From assembly GCA_905187815.1 (NCBI GenBank), contig CAJJJM010000012.1, forward strand, positions 1-48,727: DNA of 48,727 bases, read 5' to 3'. Below are positions 1-6,375 of the stretch, one piece after another. A program made the position numbers and the translations under genes. A model generated the notes under the pieces. That model did no database searches. It had not been told where the DNA came from and saw only the letters and a list, made by a program, of their open reading frames with translations. The DNA is from an uncultured Methanomassiliicoccaceae archaeon (GTDB lineage: Archaea > Thermoplasmatota > Thermoplasmata > Methanomassiliicoccales > Methanomethylophilaceae). How positions within the stretch are numbered: position 1 is the first letter of the stretch; each line of letters opens with the position of its first letter.

Positions 1-149
1 AGCCGCGCAGCGGCTACCGACCCGAGCGCAGCGAGGGTCAGACTTGATAGAGGATACGTGAGTTAAAACTCATAGAAGAATCACGTTTTGGCTTCCATCA
101 TCTTCGAAATCATCTGAACAATCAAATTAACTCCATCTCCATTTCCCGA
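1..149. other. Non-coding left edge with two GC-rich hairpins and a dyad
   Basis: No gene is supported here. Two hairpins can be read: AGCCGC-GCA-GCGGCT (1-15) and GACCC-N11-GGGTC (19-39); both carry the octamer GCGCAGCG (5-12 and 26-33). A separate AT-rich dyad, TGAGTT-AA-AACTCA, lies at 59-72, about 80 bases before the HTH gene, and could be an operator for that regulator. The GC-rich hairpins may be the end of a transcript or repeat outside the window. Confidence 0.4.
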
Positions 150-152
150 TTG

Positions 153-710
153 ATGGAGAGCACCGAGTCTGCTGATGAGTTCAACCGCCATATCGTGGAT
201 TGTTTATCGGACCCTTACAGATGCCAGCTGTTCGTGGAGATTCTCCGCGGCACATGTTCCAAAGCCAGCGAGCTTCACAACAGATGCCCGAACATCCCCC
301 GCGCCACGATGTACCGTCACCTCAAACGCCTCACCGACGACGGTCTGATCGAGGTCGTCGACGAGGTGAAGAAGCGTGGTACCGTGGAACGCACCTATGC
401 TCCGGTGAAAAGAGTGTTCGACAACATGGAATCCGTCATCCGGTCAAACCCCTCCGAGATGTACTTCTCCATGTTCATGCAGTACGTCCTGAGTTTCGTA
501 CAACAGTTCCGTGAGTTCTGTGACGATTCGGACGCCGACCTCACCCATGATGCAGGATTCTCCATGAGCCCAATCCTTGCCACCAACGAGGAGATCAATA
601 GTGCTCTGAGGGAGATTGCGGACATAATCGGGAGGCTCAGGGAGAACGAACCTGCCGAAGGTCGTAGGTTCCACACTATCGGTCTCATCCTCTCCCCTCC
701 CCATTCGTGA
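153..710 (+). CDS. Winged-helix (ArsR-like) transcriptional regulator
   Basis: A 185-residue DNA-binding regulator. The N-terminal part (about residues 10-75) reads as a winged helix: a helical segment with LSDPYRCQLF, a recognition-helix stretch with RATMYRHLKRL, then LIEVVDEV and a basic wing followed by RTYAPV. The rest is a helical, acidic region likely to mediate dimerisation or sensing; no cysteine metal site is evident. I chose ATG 153 over the in-frame TTG at 150. It lies 77 bases upstream of an ABC exporter pair on the same strand, so it probably controls that pair. The last 20 residues are low-complexity. The effector is unknown. Confidence 0.75.
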   Translation: MESTESADEFNRHIVDCLSDPYRCQLFVEILRGTCSKASELHNRCPNIPRATMYRHLKRLTDDGLIEVVDEVKKRGTVERTYAPVKRVFDNMESVIRSNPSEMYFSMFMQYVLSFVQQFREFCDDSDADLTHDAGFSMSPILATNEEINSALREIADIIGRLRENEPAEGRRFHTIGLILSPPHS

Positions 711-750
711 CACCTCGCTATTAGATGATTAGTATCAATCTTGGATTAAC

Positions 751-787
751 ACTTAATAAATACAGAAGCGAGATACCATGGTAACCG
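751..787 (+). promoter_or_regulatory. Archaeal TATA box for the ABC pair, with an inverted repeat around it
   Basis: An A/T-rich box (CTTAATAAATA, about 751-761) lies about 28 bases before ATG 788, which predicts a nearly leaderless transcript. CCTCGCT (about 713-719) and AGCGAG (about 767-772) form an inverted pair flanking the box, and TACCATGGTA (776-785) is a palindrome. These could be sites for the HTH regulator encoded just upstream. Inference only. Confidence 0.45.
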
Positions 788-1537
788 ATGACCATGGGTG
801 GGAATCGGAACAACGAGAGTATACTCTGCATAGAGAATCTGTCCAAAACCTACAACGGTGACAAGAAGGCGGTGTCGAACCTTTCTCTGAATGTCTATCC
901 CGGGGAAATCCACGCGTTCATAGGACGTAACGGGGCCGGAAAGACCACGACACTGCGTGCAGTGGTCGGACTGATGGATTTCGATGAGGGAGAAATCACG
1001 ATCGATGGGCACTCCATCAGGAACGATCCTGTTCAATGCAAGAAAGATCTGGCATACATACCGGACAACCCCGACCTCTACGACTACATCACCGGAATCC
1101 AGTATCTCGACTTCGTATGCGACATATACGGCGTCTCCGAGACGGATCGCCGCGAGAGAATCGACAGACTATCCTCCGTGTTCGGTCTCCGGGATGACCT
1201 CGGCAGCCTCATCGGTTCGTACAGCCACGGGATGAAACAGAAACTGGCCATCATCGGCGCCCTGTCGCACGACCCGAAGCTCCTGATCCTCGATGAACCG
1301 TTCGTCGGTCTCGATCCGGAGTCGACCCACTCTCTGAAGATGATGATGCGCGAGATGTGCAACTCGGGATGTGCCGTATTCTTCTCGACCCACGTCCTGG
1401 ATGTAGCCGAAAGGCTCTGCGACACCGTATCCGTGATCAAGTCGGGCAGGCTCGTGGCATCCGGCAGCATGGATGAGGTCCGTGGCGACGGCACGCTGGA
1501 AGATGCCTTCCTGGAGCTGATGGCCGATGGGCAGTGA
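788..1537 (+). CDS. ABC-2 type exporter, ATP-binding subunit
   Basis: A 249-residue ATPase of the CcmA/NatA/BcrA class that powers export through a separate membrane subunit. It shows Walker A GRNGAGKTT near residue 46, an atypical signature YSHGMKQKL near residue 144, Walker B LLILDEPFVGLD with the catalytic Glu, and a switch His in FSTHVLD. It overlaps the downstream permease by 11 bases, so the two are translationally coupled. The substrate cannot be told from sequence; such pairs export lipids, peptides, antibiotics or ions. The HTH gene upstream is its probable regulator. Confidence 0.85.
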   Translation: MTMGGNRNNESILCIENLSKTYNGDKKAVSNLSLNVYPGEIHAFIGRNGAGKTTTLRAVVGLMDFDEGEITIDGHSIRNDPVQCKKDLAYIPDNPDLYDYITGIQYLDFVCDIYGVSETDRRERIDRLSSVFGLRDDLGSLIGSYSHGMKQKLAIIGALSHDPKLLILDEPFVGLDPESTHSLKMMMREMCNSGCAVFFSTHVLDVAERLCDTVSVIKSGRLVASGSMDEVRGDGTLEDAFLELMADGQ

Positions 1538-3068
1538 CATCGTAACCCTCCTGAAGATACAGCTGTGCGAAGAGCTGCGTCTCGGAGCAGTGTTCCACAG
1601 ACAGAGCAACAATCGCGATGCCCTGACCTACTTCGCATCGGTGATCCTTGTCGCTGCGTTGTTCGGATTCCTCCAATACATGTTCATGGACACCCTGGCC
1701 CAGATGGGGCTTGCCGATCAGATTCCACTGATCGCCGCATTCATATCCATCACAGCCTCTCTCGGATTCTCATTCTTCAGGGGAACCCATGCATTCGTGT
1801 TCAATGACTATGACCTCGTGATGTCCATGCCAGTCAGTTCCACCCATGTCGCTCTGTCCCGCTTCCTGTCTGTATATCTGGTGTCTGCGACGATCGGGCT
1901 GTACCTGTCACTGATCGGAGCCCTGGCGATATCCGATCACTACTCCATAGGTTCCGTGATCGCATTCGTAGTCGCCACACTCATCGGTTCACTCATACCT
2001 GCGTCCGTCGGAACTGTTCTGGGCACCATCGTCAGCCGGGTCGGTTCGACATCGTCTCACAAGGGCGCAACCTCGATCATCGCACTGGTGGCCATCGTAG
2101 CCGCTCTGGCTGTGCTGATGAACTGGATGTCCGGAGAGGTCGGAGACTCCGACATGTTCGCATCCTTCGGAGACATCGTACCCGCATTCTGCCCCCCTGC
2201 CGCATGGATTGCCGGATGGACCGATCAGGACGCCTTTTGCATCGTCCTGTTGACCATCGTCTCGCTGGCCTCGGCAACGGTCGTGGTGCTGGCCGCATCG
2301 AAGTGTCTGATGACCCTCAACTCGAGGAATTCCTCCTCCGCCCGCAAGGCCCCCGCAACCGAAGCCCGTGCCAGCGGACGCTTGCTCGCCCTGTACAGAA
2401 GAGACGTCAGGAGGTACGTGTCCAGCAGAATCTACATCACGAACACTGCTGTCGGGATGCTTCTGCTGGTCGTGCTGTCCTATACGATCGCCTTCACCGA
2501 CGGTCTTGACTCCTCCGAACTCGGACAGCTCATGCCGCTGCTGACGACGGCTATGCCGTTATTTGTCTCATTCTTCGTCGCACTATCCTGCACAACGTCC
2601 GTGTCTCTGTCCATGGAGGGTGATACCCGCTGGATCTTGGGTTCGTCGCCTCTGAGGCCATGGGACATCTTCCTCTCGAAAATCCTCGTCAACATCACGA
2701 TCGTCATCCCTCTGGAACTCTTGAGCGTCGCGATGCTTGCCGCCGGTCTGGGGATATCGGGCATGGACCTCGTCCTGCTTGTCGCGGTACCAACTTCATA
2801 CGCCCTGTTCACCCCTGCTCTGGGGATGGTAATGAACGTACGTTACCCGAGGTATGACTGGAGCAACGAATACTATGCTGTGAAGGGTGGCTCCGTGTCC
2901 ATGCTGGGGTCCATGGGGATAGGCCTGGCGTCAGTGATCGTCCCACTGGTAGTATCCGGCATGAGCCCGATGCCTGACATCGTGATAGGCGCGACAGCGA
3001 TGATCGTGCTGATTGTGACGACAGCCCTGTATATTCACCTGAGGGGAACAAGACTGTACCTCTATTGA
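1527..3068 (+). CDS. ABC-2 type exporter, membrane subunit
   Basis: A 513-residue polytopic membrane protein. Hydrophobic segments appear in pairs through the length (for example near residues 30-50, 70-90, 110-130, 145-165, 180-200, 235-255, 305-325, 340-360, 385-400, 410-430, 460-480 and 485-505), consistent with about 12 spans, roughly a duplicated ABC-2 core. The motif RGTHAFVFNDYDLVMSMPVS resembles the cytosolic segment before the second span in ABC-2 permeases. It begins inside the end of the ATPase gene, which fixes the pairing. Substrate unknown. Confidence 0.8.
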   Translation: MGSDIVTLLKIQLCEELRLGAVFHRQSNNRDALTYFASVILVAALFGFLQYMFMDTLAQMGLADQIPLIAAFISITASLGFSFFRGTHAFVFNDYDLVMSMPVSSTHVALSRFLSVYLVSATIGLYLSLIGALAISDHYSIGSVIAFVVATLIGSLIPASVGTVLGTIVSRVGSTSSHKGATSIIALVAIVAALAVLMNWMSGEVGDSDMFASFGDIVPAFCPPAAWIAGWTDQDAFCIVLLTIVSLASATVVVLAASKCLMTLNSRNSSSARKAPATEARASGRLLALYRRDVRRYVSSRIYITNTAVGMLLLVVLSYTIAFTDGLDSSELGQLMPLLTTAMPLFVSFFVALSCTTSVSLSMEGDTRWILGSSPLRPWDIFLSKILVNITIVIPLELLSVAMLAAGLGISGMDLVLLVAVPTSYALFTPALGMVMNVRYPRYDWSNEYYAVKGGSVSMLGSMGIGLASVIVPLVVSGMSPMPDIVIGATAMIVLIVTTALYIHLRGTRLYLY

Positions 3069-3074
3069 AAAACC

Positions 3075-3080
3075 TTTAAA
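3075..3080 (+). promoter_or_regulatory. TATA box of structured RNA copy 1
   Basis: TTTAAA starts 36 bases before the conserved ATAAGACCCG of the RNA element. The second copy has the same box 35 bases before the same decamer, and the sequence between is recognisably related, so the promoter was copied together with the RNA. Transcription would begin about 3,100-3,105. Confidence 0.6.
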
Positions 3081-3104
3081 TTGTAAAGAAACAGAATACC
3101 AAAC

Positions 3105-3165
3105 ATCCTGATAAGACCCGCAGGTTGGTCGTGAATTCGGCCCTTAGTACCTGCGGGCAACGGAT
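3105..3165 (+). ncRNA. Structured RNA, copy 1 (DUF3800-associated)
   Basis: A compact fold can be drawn on the plus strand. Outer stem AUCC (3105-3108) pairs with GGAU (3162-3165). A 9-bp stem CCCGCAGGU (3117-3125) pairs with ACCUGCGGG (3149-3157). An inner hairpin GGUCG (3127-3131) pairs with CGGCC (3138-3142) around a six-base loop. Copy 2 (3755-3818) keeps the same three stems with a compensatory C-G to U-A change in the middle stem, and both keep AUAAGA before it and CUUAGU inside it. The inner stem uses U-G pairs on this strand, which would be A-C mismatches on the other. The RNA runs antisense over the 3' end of a DUF3800 coding remnant. Structured RNAs found near DUF3800 genes have been described by comparative genomics; whether this is one of those families needs a covariance search. 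Confidence 0.65.
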
Positions 3166-3215
3166 ACCTTCTCTCTGATGATCTCCAAGGCCTCATCTCC
3201 TCCTTCGACATTGGC
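3144..3215 (-). pseudogene. C-terminal remnant of a DUF3800 gene
   Basis: Read on the minus strand, the 23 codons before the stop at 3144-3146 encode residues ending EKVSVARRY. They align without gaps to the last 23 residues of the intact DUF3800 protein at 3797-4372, which ends KKISIARRY: about 10 of 23 positions are identical, including the terminal ARRY, and several others are conservative. The frame stays open a further dozen codons but shows no start codon and none of the catalytic N-terminal part of the family. Only the segment that overlaps the structured RNA survives, which suggests that the RNA, not the protein, was retained. Confidence 0.6.
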
Positions 3216-3320
3216 CTGACAGCACTTGATACATATCAACCATCTGAACACATCGCTCTTAGGTTATGGGTCGCATTTCAGCCTCATGGATCTTAATAAC
3301 GGTCCTGCTGATTTACCATC

Positions 3321-3398
3321 ATGGAAGAAGGCACGATGGTCGCCATTACGATGGTGTTCGCCTCGACTATAATCCTGGTCGGATTGGTCGCTACATGA
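3321..3398 (+). CDS. Putative 25-residue membrane peptide
   Basis: A short frame starting at ATG 3321 encodes a hydrophobic peptide of 25 residues with VFASTIILVGLV as a probable membrane span. A TATA-like box (CTTAATAA, about 3289-3296) sits about 28 bases upstream, so the start would be leaderless. Its TGA overlaps the ATG of the next gene (ATGA at 3395-3398), the usual arrangement for coupled translation. It may be a real small protein, a leader peptide, or what is left of a frameshifted N-terminus of the next gene. I do not recognise a family. Confidence 0.4.
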   Translation: MEEGTMVAITMVFASTIILVGLVAT

Positions 3399-3715
3399 TC
3401 TCGGATATCGGCAACTACATCCTCCTTGGAGGACTCTTTCTGTTCTTCCTGATTATCGGGATAGTTCTGGTGACAGGTCATGCCATCGGATTGGTCGCAG
3501 GGGTCAACCCCATGACCGAATCGGAGCGGCGGGAGTACAATCTGAAGAGGGTCGGAAGGGCTGTGGGCCTGTTCATGTTCTACTGCTCGATGATGCCTCT
3601 GCTGATTCTGGACTTCAATGCGGGACTGTTCGTAATCTACATGATCATCTTCCTGCTGATCCTTGTCTGGCTTCTCTGGTATACGAACGTACGCTGTAGA
3701 AAGACTCCTCGCTGA
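3395..3715 (+). CDS. Small DUF3784-like membrane protein
   Basis: About 106 residues. A first membrane span (about residues 8-30) is followed by the sequence AGVNPMTESERREYNLKRVGR and then two more spans. This pattern, a span leading into a Gly-Asn/Thr-Met stretch, a charged helix and a final span pair, resembles the DUF3784 family of small membrane proteins of unknown function. I start it at ATG 3395; the frame is open further upstream but the extra residues there (rich in His/Arg/Gly) look non-coding. It sits between the two structured RNA copies in an accessory island. No function can be assigned. Confidence 0.6.
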   Translation: MISDIGNYILLGGLFLFFLIIGIVLVTGHAIGLVAGVNPMTESERREYNLKRVGRAVGLFMFYCSMMPLLILDFNAGLFVIYMIIFLLILVWLLWYTNVRCRKTPR

Positions 3716-3723
3716 TAAACAAC

Positions 3724-3733
3724 TATTTAAATA
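3724..3733 (+). promoter_or_regulatory. TATA box of structured RNA copy 2
   Basis: TATTTAAATA. The core TTTAAA (3726-3731) begins 35 bases before the conserved ATAAGACCCG, almost the same spacing as in copy 1. Transcription would start about 3,750-3,755. The box lies just beyond the DUF3784-like gene. Confidence 0.6.
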
Positions 3734-3754
3734 GGACCAAGAACTACTATCATT

Positions 3755-3818
3755 ATCCAGATAAGACCCGTAGTGTCGGTTGCCGTTGGGTGGCCCTTAG
3801 TACCTACGGGCTATGGAT
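3755..3818 (+). ncRNA. Structured RNA, copy 2, antisense to the 3' end of DUF3800
   Basis: Same architecture as copy 1. Outer stem AUCC (3755-3758) pairs with GGAU (3815-3818); middle stem CCCGUAG (3767-3773) with CUACGGG (3804-3810); inner hairpin GGUUGCC (3778-3784) with GGUGGCC (3789-3795) around a GUUG tetraloop. The middle stem covaries with copy 1 (C-G replaced by U-A). Three of the seven inner pairs are G-U wobbles that exist only on this strand. The RNA covers the stop codon (3797-3799) and the last six sense codons of the DUF3800 gene on the opposite strand, so the two transcripts are complementary there. Candidate roles are an antisense regulator, a substrate or a cofactor of the DUF3800 protein. 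Confidence 0.7.
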
Positions 3819-4372
3819 ATCTTCTTGTCCAGTTTGGAAAGGCTGTCGTCTCCGTCCTCGTATTTGGCCCTGGTTCCTCCGGCGACGTAGTCCACCAGTT
3901 GGAGGCACGGCGTCTGCGACGAGACCTTCTTGCCGCAGTCCAGAACGTTCGCTCCCGCCAGCGATGCCTCCTCGAAAATCATCTTACGGACGTCCACCTG
4001 CGTGATGAACCTGCTGCTGTCCACATAGACGTTGAGGTCGTTGCACGGACGTACGGAGAACGCGTCCTTGAGGACCTGACGGAGCATCATGGCGTAGAGC
4101 TCGTTCCCGTAGACGTACTGCTTGGAATCCGGATCGTTCTTGTTGATGGCACAGACGACCGCCCTGAACTGGCATTCGGCCATCGCATCCAGGATCTCGT
4201 CCCTCTCCTCGGGCGTCGAGTCGTACCACTTGCGCTCGTAGTCCTTGGGCAGGAGCTTGTACGCCGACTTCAGATGACGGGTCCTGAAGATTATCAACGC
4301 CGCCATCGCGAAGTACTTGCTGCCGCCGGACCCGAGATCGCCTGACTCGTCGATCACGATGAGCCCCGTCAT
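3797..4372 (-). CDS. DUF3800 family protein (RNase H-like fold)
   Basis: A 191-residue DUF3800 protein. The family hallmark IDESGDLG is at residues 6-13, followed by a KYFAMAALII strand; acidic residues that could complete an RNase H-like metal site occur in VYVDSSRF and in the C-terminal block LQLVDYVAGG. Family members are predicted nucleases of unproven function. The start ATG overlaps the stop of an upstream AbrB-like gene (ATGA), so the two form a coupled two-gene unit resembling a toxin-antitoxin pair. The 3' end, coding for ARRY and stop, is embedded in the antisense structured RNA at 3755-3818. One of few genes here with a TAA stop. Confidence 0.85.
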   Translation of the reverse strand: MTGLIVIDESGDLGSGGSKYFAMAALIIFRTRHLKSAYKLLPKDYERKWYDSTPEERDEILDAMAECQFRAVVCAINKNDPDSKQYVYGNELYAMMLRQVLKDAFSVRPCNDLNVYVDSSRFITQVDVRKMIFEEASLAGANVLDCGKKVSSQTPCLQLVDYVAGGTRAKYEDGDDSLSKLDKKISIARRY

Positions 4373-4710
4373 GGGCGGGCACCATCTGGATCCAGCCTGC
4401 GCATCTCCTCTTCCAGATCCCTCACCGATTCGATCTTGTCATTGAGCTCCGCCTGGGCGACCTCCGCCTGCTCCGGCTCCATCATGCCGATCTCGATCTG
4501 CCTCTTCCTGGCCCACTCCCAGAAGCTGTCGTTGTTGTAGCGGATGCCGCCCTTGCTGCTCTCCGGAAGAACCCTTCTGAGGATGACCTCGCCGTTGTCG
4601 ATGTAGAACATCACGTGGTCCTGGGGCCCGAGCTCGAGGATGTCCGCGACCTCCTTGATCAGCGTTATGCGCTTGGAACCGTCCAATCTGACTGAACCCA
4701 GAAACTGCAT
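4369..4710 (-). CDS. AbrB/SpoVT-like DNA-binding protein, partner of DUF3800
   Basis: A 113-residue protein. The first 50 residues have the swapped-hairpin AbrB pattern: GSVRLDGSKRITLIKEVADILEL followed by DHVMFYIDNGEVILRRV (split here for length). The rest is a charged, probably coiled-coil tail (WEWARKRQIEIG through LEEEMRRLD), suited to binding a partner. I start it at ATG 4710 because a strong TATA box (ATATTTAAAAT on this strand, about 4740-4750) lies about 30-40 bases upstream; the longer frame reads through that promoter. It is coupled to DUF3800 by an ATGA overlap. AbrB-type antitoxins commonly bind their own promoter, and repeated CCCARAAAC motifs occur here. Confidence 0.75.
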   Translation of the reverse strand: MQFLGSVRLDGSKRITLIKEVADILELGPQDHVMFYIDNGEVILRRVLPESSKGGIRYNNDSFWEWARKRQIEIGMMEPEQAEVAQAELNDKIESVRDLEEEMRRLDPDGARP

Positions 4711-4804
4711 TTTACCCGTTTCTGGGGATTTCCTGCGAAATTTTAAATATTTGTTTCCCTGATTTGGTAAATACCCAAAAACGGGAATTACGGGAGGAGC
4801 AAAG
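4695..4804. promoter_or_regulatory. Divergent promoter region with repeated CCCAaAAACGGG-type motifs
   Basis: Separates the AbrB-DUF3800 unit (minus) from the small ORF-recombinase unit (plus). Related motifs: CCCAGAAAC on plus (4697-4705), CCCAGAAACGGG on minus (about 4715-4726) and CCCAAAAACGGG on plus (4774-4785); the last two form an inverted pair around the shared AT-rich core (TTTTAAATATTTG, about 4741-4753). They are good candidates for AbrB-type operators controlling both directions. GGAGGAG at about 4793-4799 is the ribosome-binding site for the plus gene. Confidence 0.5.
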
Positions 4805-5125
4805 ATGAGAGGAAGACCTGCTTTCTGGAAGCATGCGATGTTAGAATGCACGACGGCCAAGCTCGCGGGCTTAACTGTCGCCGACCAAACCGATTACCCG
4901 GAGGTGATAGCAGGCCTCCGCCACCAGCAGAGCGGGGGCCGCATGGATCCCAGGATCCCCTACTCCCAGTTCTCCCGCATCATCGACATCTGCTGCATGG
5001 CGGAGATGCTGCGCAACTTCAACATCACATCCCTCCGTGGGGACGAAATCGGAAAGTTCCTCGAGCTCCAATCCTTCTTCTTCGGGCTCGAGGACAGATG
5101 CCTCTCCGAGGCAGGAATCGAGTGA
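4805..5125 (+). CDS. Small protein upstream of the recombinase, function unknown
   Basis: A 106-residue protein with an excellent ribosome-binding site (GGAGGAG, 5-6 bases before ATG 4805). It has no membrane span or motif I recognise; the C-terminal half reads as amphipathic helices (SQFSRIIDICCMAEMLRNF and GKFLELQSFFFGLEDR). It ends 5 bases before the tyrosine recombinase start, so the two are co-transcribed. By position it could be an excisionase-like or regulatory partner of the recombinase, but nothing in the sequence proves that. Confidence 0.6.
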   Translation: MRGRPAFWKHAMLECTTAKLAGLTVADQTDYPEVIAGLRHQQSGGRMDPRIPYSQFSRIIDICCMAEMLRNFNITSLRGDEIGKFLELQSFFFGLEDRCLSEAGIE

Positions 5126-5130
5126 CGGGC

Positions 5131-6096
5131 ATGAGCCGCTACCCCTTCCGCGAATGCGTCAACGAGGTCATGTCCAAGTACAGGGGCAACCGCGCAGCAT
5201 CCACCCTGGAGGTCATGGAGAGGCGCTACAACCGCATGGAGAGGGACCTCAACCAGCTCAGGACGGAGGGCAGGATCTCCACCACATCGCCGAAGTACCT
5301 CACGGTGGACGACATCTCCGTCTACCACGAGTTCCTCAGGACCCGCCTGGTCAACGGCGGGCACGTCTGCAACGACTCCATCAAGAAGGACTTCATCGAC
5401 CTGGACAAGCTCTGCTCCTACTACGGGAACAGGTGCATCGACGACTACAAGGCCAGGTGCCCCGCGCTCTCCGCGAGGAAGAGCACCCGCCGCCTCCCGG
5501 TGCTGACCACATCGGACATCGACCACATACTGACCACAGCAGAGGGCCTGTCCGACGGAGACTTCTGGGGGCTCCGCGCTTTCGCCCTCTTCGCATTGTA
5601 CACCGGGTCCGGGCTACGTACTGTGGAAGCTGTGAACGCCAAGGTGTCCAACATCACCATCGACGACAGGTGCTCCACCATATTCCTCGAGGTGGTGAAG
5701 GGCATCGACACATACGGGGAGCCCAGAGAGGTCTTCATCATCCCGAAGTTCGTGCCGGTGATCCGCCGCTACCTACGCGTCCGCCAGGACTACCTCGACC
5801 AGTGCGGTGCATCATCGGATTACGTCTTCTTCTCGCACTCGGATTTCAGGAAGCTGACGGACAAGACCATCCGCCAGATCCGCAACAATGCGGAGAAGCT
5901 CTGCGGGATCGAATTCGACGGCCGCATGTGCCGCCGTTCATACGGCCAGTACCTGAAGGACAGGGGCGTCTCCATCGAGAACGTCTCCGTCAACATGGGC
6001 CACAGCTCCACCAAGACCACCGAGCGCTACTACGCCCGCCAGAGGTCCGAGAGGGCCATCCTCGAGACCGCCACTACGTTGAACGACGGAGAGTGA
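5131..6096 (+). CDS. Tyrosine recombinase / integrase
   Basis: A 321-residue XerC/D-type site-specific recombinase. The N-terminal SAM-like core-binding domain occupies about residues 1-110. The catalytic domain has the first Arg in YTGSGLRTVEA, a Lys in VVKGID, the second-Arg helix MCRRSYGQYL, the late His in MGHSSTKTTERYY and the nucleophile Tyr in ERYYAR. The usual His of the HxxR motif appears replaced (RMCRR context), as in some family members. It follows a 106-residue partner gene by 5 bases. It is probably the enzyme that mobilised or rearranged the surrounding island. Flanking att sites were not identified. Confidence 0.85.
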   Translation: MSRYPFRECVNEVMSKYRGNRAASTLEVMERRYNRMERDLNQLRTEGRISTTSPKYLTVDDISVYHEFLRTRLVNGGHVCNDSIKKDFIDLDKLCSYYGNRCIDDYKARCPALSARKSTRRLPVLTTSDIDHILTTAEGLSDGDFWGLRAFALFALYTGSGLRTVEAVNAKVSNITIDDRCSTIFLEVVKGIDTYGEPREVFIIPKFVPVIRRYLRVRQDYLDQCGASSDYVFFSHSDFRKLTDKTIRQIRNNAEKLCGIEFDGRMCRRSYGQYLKDRGVSIENVSVNMGHSSTKTTERYYARQRSERAILETATTLNDGE

Positions 6097-6181
6097 CGGA
6101 TTGAAGACCGCATCCTTATCGTCTGGCCGTGGGAAGGTTCGGTGGACCCCTCTCCACGCCATTTCTATTCTGACTTCGGCT
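6097..6181. other. Short intergenic stretch with a weak terminator-like hairpin
   Basis: GTGGA-CCCCTC-TCCAC (about 6142-6157) followed by a T-containing stretch could end the recombinase transcript. Nothing else is seen. Confidence 0.3.
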
Positions 6182-6375
6182 TCAATTGTTTAGTGCCGGG
6201 ATCTTGTTTCTGATCTCCTCATCCGTATTGGACCCCATCGACCCGATGACATCCCCCTTGTCATCGAAACCGATGTACAGAGTCCCGTGGTTACGCCTGT
6301 TCAGCATTGGCATGGTGGCAGGATCCCTTTATTCGATTGGGATATGCTCTCCTTGGACTCCACAGCCTCATTCTC
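6182..6375 (-). pseudogene. Degraded Schlafen/AlbA_2 domain fragment
   Basis: On the minus strand one frame reads ENEAVESKESISQSNKG, then the homology shifts frame to continue AMLNRRNHGTLYIGFDDKG-type sequence and DVIG, ending at a stop at 6182-6184. Together this matches the start of AlbA_2 (Schlafen-type) domains, where an E-x-x-x-x-E-x-KES segment is followed by a short helix, GTLYIG and D-D-x-G. The domain is broken by a frameshift near 6315 and stops early, and no helicase or HTH part follows, so it is a decayed remnant. Such proteins are frequent in accessory and defence regions, which fits its place beside a recombinase. Confidence 0.55.

Noticed and set aside
3105..3818. The repeated hairpins read as minus-strand terminators of DUF3800 genes
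   Set aside because: The inner stem pairs through G-U only on the plus strand, both copies have plus-strand TATA boxes at matching spacing, and the stems lie over the stop codon instead of after it followed by T-runs.
4711..4860. N-terminal extension of the AbrB-like protein from 4860
   Set aside because: It crosses the TATA box and overlaps the 5' end of the divergent gene; the AbrB fold begins at ATG 4710.
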